Assembly (NCBI GenBank): GCA_000467715.1
Contig: AJFK01000093.1
Coordinates: 186,001-250,000, forward strand
Reading direction: 5' to 3'
DNA: 64,000 bases
Source of the DNA: Hysterium pulicare CBS 123377
Lineage: Eukaryota > Ascomycota > Dothideomycetes > Hysteriales > Hysteriaceae
Part shown: one piece after another, positions 11,121-21,164 of the stretch
Position numbering within the stretch: position 1 is the stretch's first letter
Layout of the letters: each line of letters starts with the position of its first letter
The notes under the pieces: generated by a model
Told to the model about the DNA's origin: nothing
Databases searched by the model: none
The model's input: the letters and a program-made list of their open reading frames with translations, nothing else
Translations under genes and position numbers: made by a program

Positions 11121-12090
11121 AGACGAACATTTAACAAGGAAATAGGCGTGGGTTTGACTTGAAAAGCGGAAGGCATTGATGGTGCGAATCTGGCGAGTTA
11201 AGCACCTGGGTAGACTTCGTAGAAAGAGAAAGAGAGACCGTTTATGCTTCTGAGAACTATTGAAGGGGTTTAATGGATCCTGTCTAATAATAAGAAGTAA
11301 CTTAATTATAAGAGAAAATGATTGTGAAAATGATAGAGAAGAGAATATATTAAAATAGTGTCTAAGAATTGAAAGAAAGAAAACTAGCTCGCATACAGTC
11401 CTTAGGGCTATCTAGATAAAAAGGACACATCCCTTTAACTATCTAGGAAGGAGATGTGTTACTTGTAATATAACAAAAACAGGAAAGAATATAAAAGATG
11501 AGGCAAATATGCTAACTAACCACCCTCTAAATAAACCCCAACCGCCCATTGATATCCTAACTCCTGGACTGCAGCGAAAAGAAAATAACAAGAAGCGCAA
11601 GAGGAATGATAGAAACATGTTGGAGAAGAGTGTGAAAGTATCTAGTATGTTATAGTAAAAAGGTAGTAAAAAGAAGATATAAAGAAAAAGGGTAACTCTT
11701 CTACATAAAAGAAGTAGGTAATTCTTAGTGGAGAATTAATGTTATGTATCGTGCACGGATATAGTTAGTTAGCATAGTCTTATAGGAATACCTAGTTCCT
11801 TGCACTCTTTCTATAGTTTAGAACCTTAGTTTCTAATTCTACTTATTTAATAATATTATGTCTAATCGTGTCTACTACTTAACTATATGTGACAATTAAT
11901 GCCGATTCGTTCTGTGAAATAGATTAGCCTATGGTAGTGACATACATGTGACATTGACGTGATAAAAGTGACCTACCAAACTCAACGGGAGGTAGATCCT
12001 CAATCTTAGAAGGAGAAGAGTCGTACGTCCCGACTAGGGTTGTAGACATTGACTGATGGCTGATGTCTGATGACTGGGAAGAAGTTCGCA
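11121..12090. other. AT-rich intergenic holding the first copy of a duplicated block
   Basis: No gene is visible. The part from about 11220 to 11440 is similar in order and sequence to about 13060-13300; for example GAGAACT-N-TTGAA(A)GGGGTTT occurs at 11252 and 13088. The rest is AT-rich and featureless, including the 3' flank of gene C. Confidence 0.45.
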
Positions 12091-12402
12091 TCATCTCACT
12101 CCTATCGATCGCGCATAAGCTCCATCAGCATCGACTCTTATTCCGAAGTTCTTGTGTGATATGAGGTCGTTATTCTTATCGTCCCAATTATCAAACATCC
12201 AACGCAGTAGTTCTTGAACGTGGTATCGTTGTACCACGAAATTCAGTTCTTTGAATGCCTCTTCTTGTCTTGTTTCCTCCTTGTTAAGTTCTGCGGCGAT
12301 CGTTTCCGTGTTCATTTTGTAATAAGCAAAAAATGTGAGGATTTACCTGTGCTCTCCATGATCGTTGTTGAAGAAATTCACCCATATAATTTCTTCTGAC
12401 AT
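12091..12402 (-). CDS. Small protein C, unknown; exon structure uncertain
   Basis: The clear part is a 74-codon frame, 12315-12091, rich in Glu/Asn/Asp with no Cys (core QELLRWMFDNWDDKNND). Upstream on the same strand, 12402-12347 reads MSEEIIWVNFFNNDHGEH and ends at a good GTAAAT donor, so a first exon joined across 12346 to within the downstream frame is possible. An acceptor that keeps frame exists only as a weak AACAAG. I recognise no domain, signal peptide or membrane segment. It lies downstream of promoter module C exactly as A, B and D lie downstream of theirs, which is the best reason to believe it is expressed. It could instead be a decayed gene. Confidence 0.4.
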
Positions 12403-12707
12403 TTCGTGCAAGGTAGATGGATAGACTTCGAAACAGAAGTGCCTTGTGTACCTGGAAAAGCGGGAGCTGATGTGTGTGCGCTCTGAGGACTGCGGAGTGC
12501 AGATATGTGAACGCTCCGAGTGATAAGGCGTATGGATGTATGAGCGTCCGAAGCAGTGAGAGGCACTGATATGTAGAGATGTAGAGAATCGAAAGATAGC
12601 TGTATTGTTCAATAGTAGATCGGTAGTCTTGAAGATGGTCTGCGAGAGAGCTGAATGATTGAGGAGAAGATATGTATGAAAGGGAGTGTTCTGGGGCAGA
12701 ATAAATG

Positions 12708-12790
12708 GCCCTTGATATACCCCCTACCCAAGGCTCATGACTCCGCTGAGGATGCTGTTGAGATGTTGATATGGCTCCTAAAAGTGGGAG
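12708..12790 (-). promoter_or_regulatory. Promoter module C
   Basis: A TATATCAAG box on the minus strand at about 12719-12712, with a core that on the plus strand reads CCCCTACCCAAGGCTCATGA followed by CTCCGCTGAGGATG. The core is nearly the same as in module B, placed about 310 bp upstream of the putative exon 1 of gene C. Confidence 0.62.
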
Positions 12791-12946
12791 ATGGCTTATA
12801 AGATTGGGGAATGTCTCATAGAACCGGCCTTTGGCTCATAGGACTAGGATATTGCTCATATTAGAAGGGGATGGCTCACAGGAAGGGAGTGGCTCTCAGC
12901 AGAACGGAATGGCTCATAGCAAAATAGAATGGCTCACAGCATAAGG
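12769..12946 (+). repeat. ATGGCTCA repeats, last three units in 20-bp register
   Basis: Degenerate copies of (A)TGGCTC(A) recur from about 12769. The last three units at 12887, 12907 and 12927 keep the exact 20-bp period (GAATGGCTCATAGCAAAATA at 12907). This is the counterpart of the array at 11021 and sits at the same distance from its TATA box. Confidence 0.75.
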
Positions 12947-13059
12947 AGATGAATCCCGGAATTAGAAGACAGGGTCAATTTAATTTAAAAGGTGAGAAAT
13001 TTGACGAGGCATGGTATCGACGGTTTAAGTTCGAATCAAGCACCATGTAGAGTCCGCTG

Positions 13060-13300
13060 AAAGAAAAATTGGATAGTTTATGTTTCCGAGAACTGTTGAA
13101 AGGGGTTTGATCGCTCCTGTCCATCCACAGGAGTGTATTGAGAAGTGACATAATTAGATGAGAGAATAATTATGAGAGTATCGGATACAGATATATGGAA
13201 ACAGTGTCTAGAAAGTAGAATAAAGAAGACCAGTCGGCCTGATCGCAGCTCAAGGAGTATCTAGTCAAAAAAGACATTTCCCTTCCACTGCCTAGAAAGG
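13060..13300. repeat. Second copy of the duplicated upstream block
   Basis: Similar in sequence and order to about 11220-11440: TTTATG, TTC, GAGAACTGTTGAAAGGGGTT, then TGTATTGAGAAGTGACATAA, AACAGTGTCTAGAAAG, and ATCTAGTCAAAAAAGACAT. Together with the promoter core and 20-bp arrays this shows that a segment of at least 600 bp upstream of genes B and C was duplicated. Confidence 0.55.
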
Positions 13301-13764
13301 TGATATTACAGTGATTCAACAGTGAGTAAGAGTAGAATAAGTAAGAAGAGTTTGTTGGCCAACAACCCCAAAGAACAACCACCACCCATCAACGCCAACA
13401 CGCCAACACAGTAAACAACCAAAGAAACACGGAGAACAGATATAGAGGTACAGAATGCATTCAAAATGTACAAATGAGAAACCGGCCGGCCGAGCTTGTG
13501 GAGCAGAAAGGAGATATGATGGTGAAAGGACTAGTAGCCTCATATTAACGACCGTATGGATATTATTGGGAAAAGGAGATAATGCTGAGTCGTCCTGTAA
13601 GTATGGTTAGTGTAAATTGAGGAATACATATTGGCATGCCGACGAAAACCTACCATCCAAGTGTTTAGACAGATATCGGGAAGCAATATTCCTGGATCAA
13701 GATATCCCTCGGCCCAAGAAGTCATCAACGTTGTATTGATTATGACTTGTTAAGAGCCCACCCG
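13301..13764. other. Intergenic 3' of gene D
   Basis: No gene is clear. A short minus-strand frame at 13728-13650 (SWAEGYLDPGILLPDICLNT) reads more like protein than its surroundings and might be a 3' exon of gene D, but I could not find splice sites that join it. Confidence 0.3.
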
Positions 13765-14100
13765 TTACCTCATTACTTCCTGTTTTGGCGTCCTGGCACC
13801 CGTGCGATTAGATTGCTGGATCAGATATCGAACGAGTTGCTCTAAGGAAATATAGTTCTCCCAGACGGCACGCTGGCTCTCATAGCCATCTGTCTCCCAA
13901 TTGTCTTTTATATGTGCCAAGTGATTCTCGATCATGTTTCCTGTTAGGGGTTTGACGTCATTGATTTCTGGAAGACCTTCAAGTCTGTCCATTTCCTCTG
14001 CTATCTTGGCAAGGCTACGGCCTTGAACAACTTTTTGCAAAAGCCGGCTATCCGCTTCCCTTTCCTCCACGCCCCAAAGCCTCTGTGTATTATCAGACAT
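13765..14100 (-). CDS. Small protein D (111 aa), possible helix-turn-helix
   Basis: A 111-residue frame beginning MSDNTQRLWGVEEREADSRL, followed by LQKVVQGRSLAKIAEEMDRL and a C-terminal half with LTGNMIENHLAHIKDNWETD and WENYISLEQLVRYLIQQS. The spacing W-x3-E-x3-D-x2-L-x18-IAEEM resembles a Myb/SANT-like or homeodomain-like helical unit, in which the second helix would read RSLAKIAEEM. That is a judgement by eye and no DNA-binding role is shown. The C-terminus ends at a codon overlapping GTAATGAGGTAAC, so a further 3' exon is possible. It lies about 350 bp downstream of promoter module D. Confidence 0.58.
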   Translation of the reverse strand: MSDNTQRLWGVEEREADSRLLQKVVQGRSLAKIAEEMDRLEGLPEINDVKPLTGNMIENHLAHIKDNWETDGYESQRAVWENYISLEQLVRYLIQQSNRTGARTPKQEVMR

Positions 14101-14439
14101 CGTTGCCGCCGGGAACTGAGATCTTGAAGTATGATCCTTAGAGTTGATGAAGGTCCAGGGAGTATGAGAATAAGAAGAATCGATGGAAATTATCGCCGAA
14201 AGTAGCAGCTTGTTAGGCTAGAGAGACGAGTGAGCTTTGCTTAAGAACGTGAAGTTTGAAGTTTCTGATTTTGATATGGCGTGTAATCGATCCGAATCAC
14301 CGAGTCTTGTGTAGGAAAGAATAGTAAATATGTTTAATAATCAAATAGTGGCCCGAAAAAGTTGTGTTGCAACTATGTTGCAATTGTATTGGGAAGTGAA
14401 GAGAGGATTGTTGGAAGTGTGTCGAGGAGCAGTAGAGAA

Positions 14440-14515
14440 CAGCTCTTTATATACCCCTGGCCAAGAACCGTAACAATCATACTCATCCGCAATATCGGAC
14501 AAAGAGTATGGCTCA
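14440..14515 (-). promoter_or_regulatory. Promoter module D
   Basis: A TATATAAAGAG box on the minus strand at about 14453-14443 with GGGG upstream, then GGCCAAG and ACTCATCCGC on the plus strand and a GTATGGCTCAG motif at 14507. This is the most diverged of the four modules, but it keeps the TATA box, the C-run and the TGGCTCA motif in the same order. Confidence 0.55.
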
Positions 14516-14960
14516 GAAGGAGAAGACGTGTACCTCTGACTGCGAGAATATGAGTAGAAGTAAGTCATAAAAGGAGAGCTGGGTTCAGCTAGTAGTATCG
14601 ATATCATATACCATGATAGAACTTCATAAGCATGGTTCAAAACCGAAAACGTGCGAGTGTTGACTGCAAGGAGATGAGCAGATGTGCAGTCATAAAGAAG
14701 AGCAGGACTCCTTCAGCGGTAGTGACAGCATAAAATATGACAGAACTTCATGAGCATGGCCCAGAACTGAATACGTGCGAGCGTTGACTGTGAAGAGGTG
14801 AGTAGGTAAGAAGTCATAAGGCACAGCTCAACTCAGCCAGGAGTATTAACACCAACACTTATGACAGAATACCATGAGCGTAGCTCGGGATTCGAGAGGT
14901 GCGAGCGCCGACTACAAGAAGATGAGTACCTTGGAAGCCATGGAGAAGAGGACAGACTTA
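14508..14960 (+). repeat. 124-bp tandem repeat, about 3.6 copies
   Basis: Units begin at 14508, 14632, 14756 and 14880, so the period is exactly 124 bp three times despite considerable sequence drift. Landmarks repeat in each unit: (A)TGG-TCAGAA at the start, GTGCGAGYGTTGACTGC, GATGAGTA, GTCATAA, AGAGC, ATGACAGAACTTCATGAGC at the end. The fourth copy breaks off near 14960. The array starts at the motif of promoter module D and extends away from gene D. Confidence 0.8.
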
Positions 14961-15449
14961 TCTTAGCCCCGTGGTCGCTTTCGATAGTCACCTATTGCTG
15001 AGCGGGTGCCCCCAATTGACTCCTATGGAGGATAGGAGGTAGTGAAAACTGACGGGAAGGTTGGATGCAGTCAACGGTATTGACTAACGTTGAGTGATGA
15101 GCTTGAAGGCGGCCTGACTATGCGTTTGTATCATCTCGTCGATACCGGAGTATTATTCAAAGCTGCTGTGAGCTCTACAGAATCGGGAACGCAACTGTAC
15201 CACATCAAAGGAGTACATGATAAAAGACTATGCAAGAATTGTTTGGAAACAGATTGATGATGATAGGGATGACGATCGTTGTTCTAGGTGGACGACAATG
15301 AGAAAGCGAAGCCCAAAGACGAGCAGGATTGAAGTACTCTGTACGCTCTAGTAACACAAAAAATCTGAAGGTTGAAAAAAAGTCTATTGCAATTCTATGT
15401 CAACGAAGATGTTAATTTACGCGCTGTTATCAAATGGCCTCAATAGGGA
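14961..15449. other. Intergenic, 0.5 kb
   Basis: No gene seen. It separates the AT-rich accessory block from the conserved desaturase gene and contains the latter's 3' flank. Confidence 0.4.
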
Positions 15450-17203
15450 TCAATGCATTCCAAAATCGCCTTCCGAAATAGTACGTTGACATTCGGCAAG
15501 AATAGCGGCCTGCCTGCCAACATCTCCAAGCTTGCCAATAACCACCTGGTTACCGTCGATAAAGCCAAACGTGGCATAAGGTATATCCACCTCCTTGCAA
15601 TACTCCCGCACAAGCTGTTGAGTCCTACGAAGATTGTGTCGAGGGATCCTTGGGAAGAGATGATGAATGGCTTGGAACTGAAGCCCGCCGTGGAAAAAGT
15701 CGAGCCATTGGGGGCAATCGACGTCCATTGTCGTCCTCAACATTTTCTGTGGGAACGATTCTGTAGTTCCGAGGTCTGCCGTGCTCATGGCGAAGTGACT
15801 GAGCGTGATCTGTACGTGTAGAGGCATCGTAATCATGTGGCTGATCATGACGAATGCGAATCGATTCCATCCGCCCGGAATGCTCTTGTAGACAACTCCG
15901 TATCCAAACCAAGTCCAGAAGAACACCTGGCCAATAATTTCAAAATAGCGGTACCACCAAGCTGGCCCTTTCCGAGGGCCTTGGCCAAGCAGAAGATATG
16001 CCCAGCTCAATCTGTAGAGGTTGAAACGTCCAAAGGAGAGGATCAAGTAATATAGATAATCTTGATATCCTATCATGAATTTTGCAAATGCATCGTAGGA
16101 CATGACTCGTTCGTAATAGCTGGAGAAGAGGTTTTCAAAGAATCGATGCGAGATAGCGAAAAAGGGCATATGCTCGATGTCGGGGTCGTGTTCCGGAGAA
16201 TTCGTGACTAAATGGTGGACGTTATGGTTATACTTCCACCAGCAAACACTTAGACCACCCATGTAATCTGCAACAATCATGCCTATAACTGAATCTATCG
16301 TGAAGTCGTGAGTTATGCCCATATGTCCTGCATCATGGACCGTGAATGCGAGTTGATGCCACAAACAACCGAGGAAGAATGCACTCGGTATGTACCACCC
16401 CCATTTGAGGAGAACGAGGAACATGCTGAAATAGAATGCATACCGGATGCACTCAATGGCATACGATGAATACCGACAATCATACAAGCCTGCTGCTCTA
16501 ATGCGTTGTTCTAGTAATCGGTACTTCTGGACAATATTTTCCTGCGTTTCCGGGTCCAAAGACGGATACTTAGATTTGTCGAGGTCTATTTCTTTTTGTG
16601 TTCGAGCATCCATGACTGACATCTTTGGGTGCTCAGGCCTATCGTCGAGACTAACTGAGGAGATTGAGGAGGCGGAAGAAGATCGTGTGAGCTTGCCAGT
16701 GTCGCGCCTTCGAATGGAGGAGGAGGGATGATCCGCAGGTTCGAAGATTGGGGAAGGGTCTGCCGAGGTTTGCGAGCTTTCAATGTCTTGCTCCGAGGAG
16801 CTATCGACAGAAGTGGCCTCATTGAGTTCGTTCACTTCCTCCTCGCTCCTAAACTTTCCACCTTGTATGGGTGGAACGAAGTTGATCCATCGACCTTCTA
16901 CTCGACCGATCTGGTAGCGGTGAATGCTTGCTAGAGTACCCGCGGAATGGAAGCTATCCAATGCCTGTTAGATACTTCCTTGAAGTCGTAGGCCATTAAA
17001 TGGACATACCCGTGAAACTCGTCTGTAGCATCCCTTCCCACCATATGCTTGATAGCTTTGTCACCACCAGGATGGTACGGGAGCCACGCATCGACCTTCA
17101 AGACCTTGTTGTCGACGATTACGATAGAGTGGCCTTTCGCGATAAGAGTTTCAATTTCGCCTCGGCCGAGGACTTTGGCCCTGCGGGCTGCTCGGGACTC
17201 CAT
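15450..17203 (-). CDS. Cytochrome b5-fusion desaturase, probable delta-8 sphingolipid desaturase
   Basis: Exons 17203-17010 and 16953-15450 give 565 aa. The 56-nt intron (GTATGT donor, CTAAC branch site, GGATAG acceptor) joins DEFHG to FHSAG in frame. Residues ~10-100 are a cytochrome b5 domain with the haem motif YHPGGD. The desaturase part has the three His boxes of front-end desaturases: HDAGH, HNVHH and QAIHH, where Gln replaces the first His as is usual in this class. Hydrophobic segments between them fit an ER membrane enzyme, and a Ser-rich acidic linker separates the b5 domain from the desaturase. In fungi this architecture and length match the sphingolipid desaturases (SldA) that introduce the delta-8 double bond into long-chain bases of glucosylceramide. 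A front-end fatty acid desaturase is the alternative. Confidence 0.87.
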
Positions 17204-17897
17204 ATTGAAACTTATTTGTGGGGCAGTGCGAGTGGTGAGAAGGGTTGAACTCCTAGCAGAGTCTCCAGCTGCAATCGAGAGTCAATGCTAGAATTGAAGG
17301 GTGCTTGGAAGTAACATTGGAGGGAGCAGGAGAAAATAAGGGAGGGAATTGTGCGAGTGAGGCGGGGAAGCAGACAGGGAAGGTTGATGGCATTGGGTTT
17401 GAGGTCCACCACCCCCAAGCTCGGACGTTTGGCACAGATCGGCGACCGTGGAAGAGCCACTCCAACTCGAAGCACTCGGCCTTCTTGGAAGAGGTGGAAG
17501 AGCAGCTGGAGCTTTCTTGGTATTACTTGGTACTCGCCATCGAGTGGCGACATTACAAACATGTTGCACAACCGTGCCTGCTAATCGCCGAAGCAATTCC
17601 GATCGATCAGGTTATCGTCACAGGTTTTGCAAGCTCTTCATGGGCGGTTCCGAAAACGTCCCCAAGGCAAACGCCATAAAGAGATCCAAATCTCTCTGGT
17701 CCTGCTTGTAACTTCTGATTCATATCTTCGATATTTCTCATCCTCTCCCATACCACGTTTACTAATCATTCCGACGACAAGATTCCTGGACTCTGATAAC
17801 ATATCCTTCCCTTGCGACCGCAGAATAAATTGAGACGGCTGCTCCGTCTCGGTCAAATCAAGCCGTTAGCTTCACTAATTTGGTCGAATCAAAAGTC
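17204..17897. promoter_or_regulatory. Divergent promoter region, desaturase and phosphomutase
   Basis: A 694-bp region between two genes that face away from each other. Frames on both strands are short shadows. No TATA box is obvious; it is presumed to hold both promoters. Confidence 0.4.
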
Positions 17898-19725
17898 ATG
17901 TCCGAGAACAAACCCATCAAAGAGCTAGCAGAGGAATGGCTCCGGTTGGATCAAGATAAAAGCACAACAGACGAAATTTACAGCCTTCTCGTGAATGGCG
18001 ATAACGACGAACTAGAAAGGAGGCTTCGAAGTCGCATTGCATTTGGAACGGCTGGCTTACGCGGACGAATGCAGGCTGGCTTTGCATGCATGAACTCGTT
18101 GACCGTCATCCAAGCTTCTCAAGGCCTGGCAGCATATCTGCTTGACAATGAGGAGAATGTCAAGCATAGAGGAGTGGTCATTGGTCGTGATGCGCGGCAC
18201 AATTCAGAAAAGTTTGCCAAGTTGACCGCTGCCGCATTCGTAGCCAAGGGGATCAAGGTATGGTGGTATGAAGGCTCTACTCATACCCCTCTCGTCCCAT
18301 TCGGGGTACAGGAACTCAACGCTGCCGCTGGAGTCATGATTACTGCCAGCCATAATCCTGCGCAGGATAACGGGTATAAAGTGGTATGTGAGAAATCCGG
18401 GCTTTGAGGATTAACACAGGGATGATACCTGACACTGGACTGATTCTTCTTAGTATTGGAGTAATGGCTGCCAAATCATTCCTCCACATGATTCCGGAAT
18501 TGCCGCAGCAATCCTTCAAAACCTGCAGCCACTTTCTTGGGATACATCTATGATCGATGACGACTGCCTTCTTGTTGAGGGATCTTTAGGTTTGGTTCAG
18601 GATGCATATTACAAGGCCGTCGAAGCGGCGGCTATACCTGAACACGTCCACGTTTCCTACGATCCAGACTTCAGATTCGTCTACACGCCCATGCATGGCG
18701 TCGGGCTTCCGTTCATGAAGCAAACAATAGAGAATCTCAGACTTTCGAAACACATGATTGTCGTAGATGCTCAAGCAGAACCCAACCCAGACTTTCCGAC
18801 TGTCAAATTCCCGAATCCAGAAGAGAAGGGAGCGCTGGACCTAGCCATTCAAACTGCAGATGCATCTTCAACCACTTTGATACTGGCGAGTGACCCTGAC
18901 GCAGATCGATTGGCAGTGGCGGAGAAGGTATTAGGTAGTTGGCATCAATTCACAGGCAACCAAGTAGGGATATTACTTGGTTCCTTCTTCCTCGATACAT
19001 ATCCAGCATCAGAATCTAGCAGAATGGCTATGCTAGCTTCCACGGTTTCATCCCGCATGCTCTCTACTTTAGCATCGGATTCCGGCTTCAACTTTACCGA
19101 GACTCTAACAGGCTTCAAATGGCTGGGCAATGTGGCTCTCGACCTTGAAAAGGATGGATTGGATGTTGTCTTCGCCTTTGAAGAAGCTTTAGGCTATATG
19201 ATTCCATCGGTGGTGCACGACAAGGACTCCATAAGCACGGCAGCCGTCTTTCTAACCGCCTATGCATACTGGAAAGCAAGTGGCCTTAGCCCGTACGAGA
19301 AGCTTCAAAGGCTATATCAAGAGCTAGGATATTTCGAGGATGCGAACACCTATCTTGTTTCGCCTTCTCCAGCAACAACTAATAAAGTATTCGCCTCCAT
19401 CAGGGCGCTGGGCGATCCATATCCAAGCAAGCTTGGCCTTCGCAAAATCCTTCGATGGCGCGACTTGACCGTTGGATTTGACTCGAAGACCGACGATCAT
19501 GTGCCGGATTTGCCGGTGGATAAGTCAAGCCAGATGATTACGTGTGATCTAGATGGTGGGGTTCGATTTACGGTGCGAGGATCTGGAACGGAGCCTAAGA
19601 TCAAGCTGTATATCGAGTGTTCTGCGCCCAGCCGTGACGAAGCCAAAGCGGGAGCGAACAGTGTCTTGCAGGACTTACTAAAAGAGTGGTTTAAGCCCGA
19701 AGAAAACGGGTTGAGATTGGCGTAA
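17898..19725 (+). CDS. PGM3: Phosphoglucomutase-2 type enzyme (phosphoribomutase)
   Basis: Exons 17898-18383 and 18454-19725, intron 70 nt (GTATGT...TTCTTAG), 585 aa; an ATG at 17880 would add six residues. All alpha-D-phosphohexomutase motifs are present: GTAGLRGRMQAG near residue 50, active-site TASHNPAQDNG with the phospho-acceptor Ser at about 151, metal-binding DPDADR at about 309, the sugar-specificity loop FAFEEALGYM, and phosphate-binding RGSGTEPKIKLY near the C-terminus. Length and sequence follow the PGM2/Pgm3 (PRM15) branch, which mainly interconverts ribose 1-phosphate and ribose 5-phosphate, with weak glucose phosphate mutase activity. It is cytosolic, linking nucleoside salvage with the pentose phosphate pathway. 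The symbol follows the yeast orthologue and is an inference. Confidence 0.9.
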
Positions 19726-21164
19726 TGATGGTGTTATATGATAGAATACAGGGTTACAGGGCAATAGATCTTGTCGATTTTGGGCGTCAGGGCGAATACA
19801 TTTCAGGTCGCTATTGGTGCTCATCTTCAGGAATGTCTGCAGTTATGGTTTGATTTTGGCGAAAATAGAAGACTAGGACTATTAGTGTATCATTAAAGGA
19901 CATTCAAATAGGACACCGATCGCCTGATGCGTTAGGCAACGATCTCACGTGACACATATTCATAGACCTGTTCCAAATGCGTGCATCGTCCGTTATCATT
20001 GCGTGTTCATTCCCTTTCAGATCTGAAACCTCTGGACACCCATAGATTGAGTTGCGACATCCAGATCGAATCTGGCCAGGAAACAATAGATGCACTTTCA
20101 TCGCCGACGACAGGATGAACCTAGCCAGACGTGTCGGCAGCATGCACATTTAGATCAAATATCTGTCGTGACAGGGCGATTACCTGGATTAGGGACGTAT
20201 GCGTGAGTGATTTTGCTGTAGCCGATCGGCAGGACGAAGACGACTAGCTGACGAAGACGCCACGATTTTCCCCGTGCGTGCACACGTTGACTCGTGAAGC
20301 TGGGAAGGCAACACTTTTGGCGTGTCGGCCTCCAGATTAGTCTACCAAGATGCATCGATCCGCCGCCTCCTATGCATCCGCGGGATGGGCCACTGGCGGG
20401 CGGGCCTATGAGAAGCGCCGGATTAGTGGCAGGACCGGAGAAAAATGGAGGACGCAGATGCAAGGCAAATTGTGACAGGTCACTGCGGCGACAATCTACA
20501 TGTTGCGACTGCGGTTGCTGCCTTTGGGGATCTCGTCCAACAGAACTCGAGTTCGGTCACCCTTTTCGGCACTATCGATGTGACGGAGCGCAGAGAATTC
20601 ATTTCTTTTTGGTCTCACGGCGGCCATGTCCACGTTGTTGGCGCAGCGAAGAATGGGCGAGTAGGTGGCAGGAGGGAGGTCTGCCGTTGCACGGGGGCTG
20701 CGCTTATCGTTGCGCTCGGAAGACTTCGACCGTTTCCCCAGAAATCGGCAGCCAATGGGAACTGGTACCAAGCAGCATTTAGGGCAGCCTCAGCAACCAG
20801 ACCTCTCCACGCGCGAGTCTTTAGTTTCGTGCACGGTTTACGTTGCCCAAGGGTCGAACGAAGGAGTCAGACTTTCTATCGCGGCCCTCCTCCCCATCTC
20901 TCCTCGCCCTCTGTGCCCCGCCATTCCACCTCCTCGCCGTCGTCCTCCTTTTGCATCCACTATATATTGTCGCTGTCGCTCTTTCTAAAAGCGTTTTGGG
21001 TCGCTATATCTCGCTCGCTACATATTTCTCGGTAGGCGCCAGCTCCCCCGCCAAAAACTTCATCACCACCGCATTTCTAACACGATGAAAGCTTTTGTAG
21101 ACTTCAAGCAATGGCTCAATGCTAGGCACCAAGCGTCCTCTCTGGGATGCTCAAGTAGGCGCCC
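19726..21164. other. Intergenic, 1.4 kb, with C/T-rich promoter end
   Basis: Several moderately long plus-strand frames (for instance 20445-21035) have no recognisable domain and change composition abruptly, so I regard them as chance frames in GC-richer DNA. Near the end a TATATATT at 20961 followed by C/T-rich sequence fits the promoter of the next gene. Confidence 0.4.

Noticed and set aside
8000-15400. Transposon or retroelement origin for the AT-rich repeat block
   Set aside because: No transposase or reverse transcriptase-like frame, no long terminal repeats and no target-site duplication noticed; the repeats sit at promoters in a fixed orientation.
20445-21035. 196-codon plus-strand frame
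   Set aside because: The translation changes from Cys/Gly/Val-rich to Ser/Leu-rich without any recognisable core, overlaps two other open frames and runs into the promoter of the next gene.
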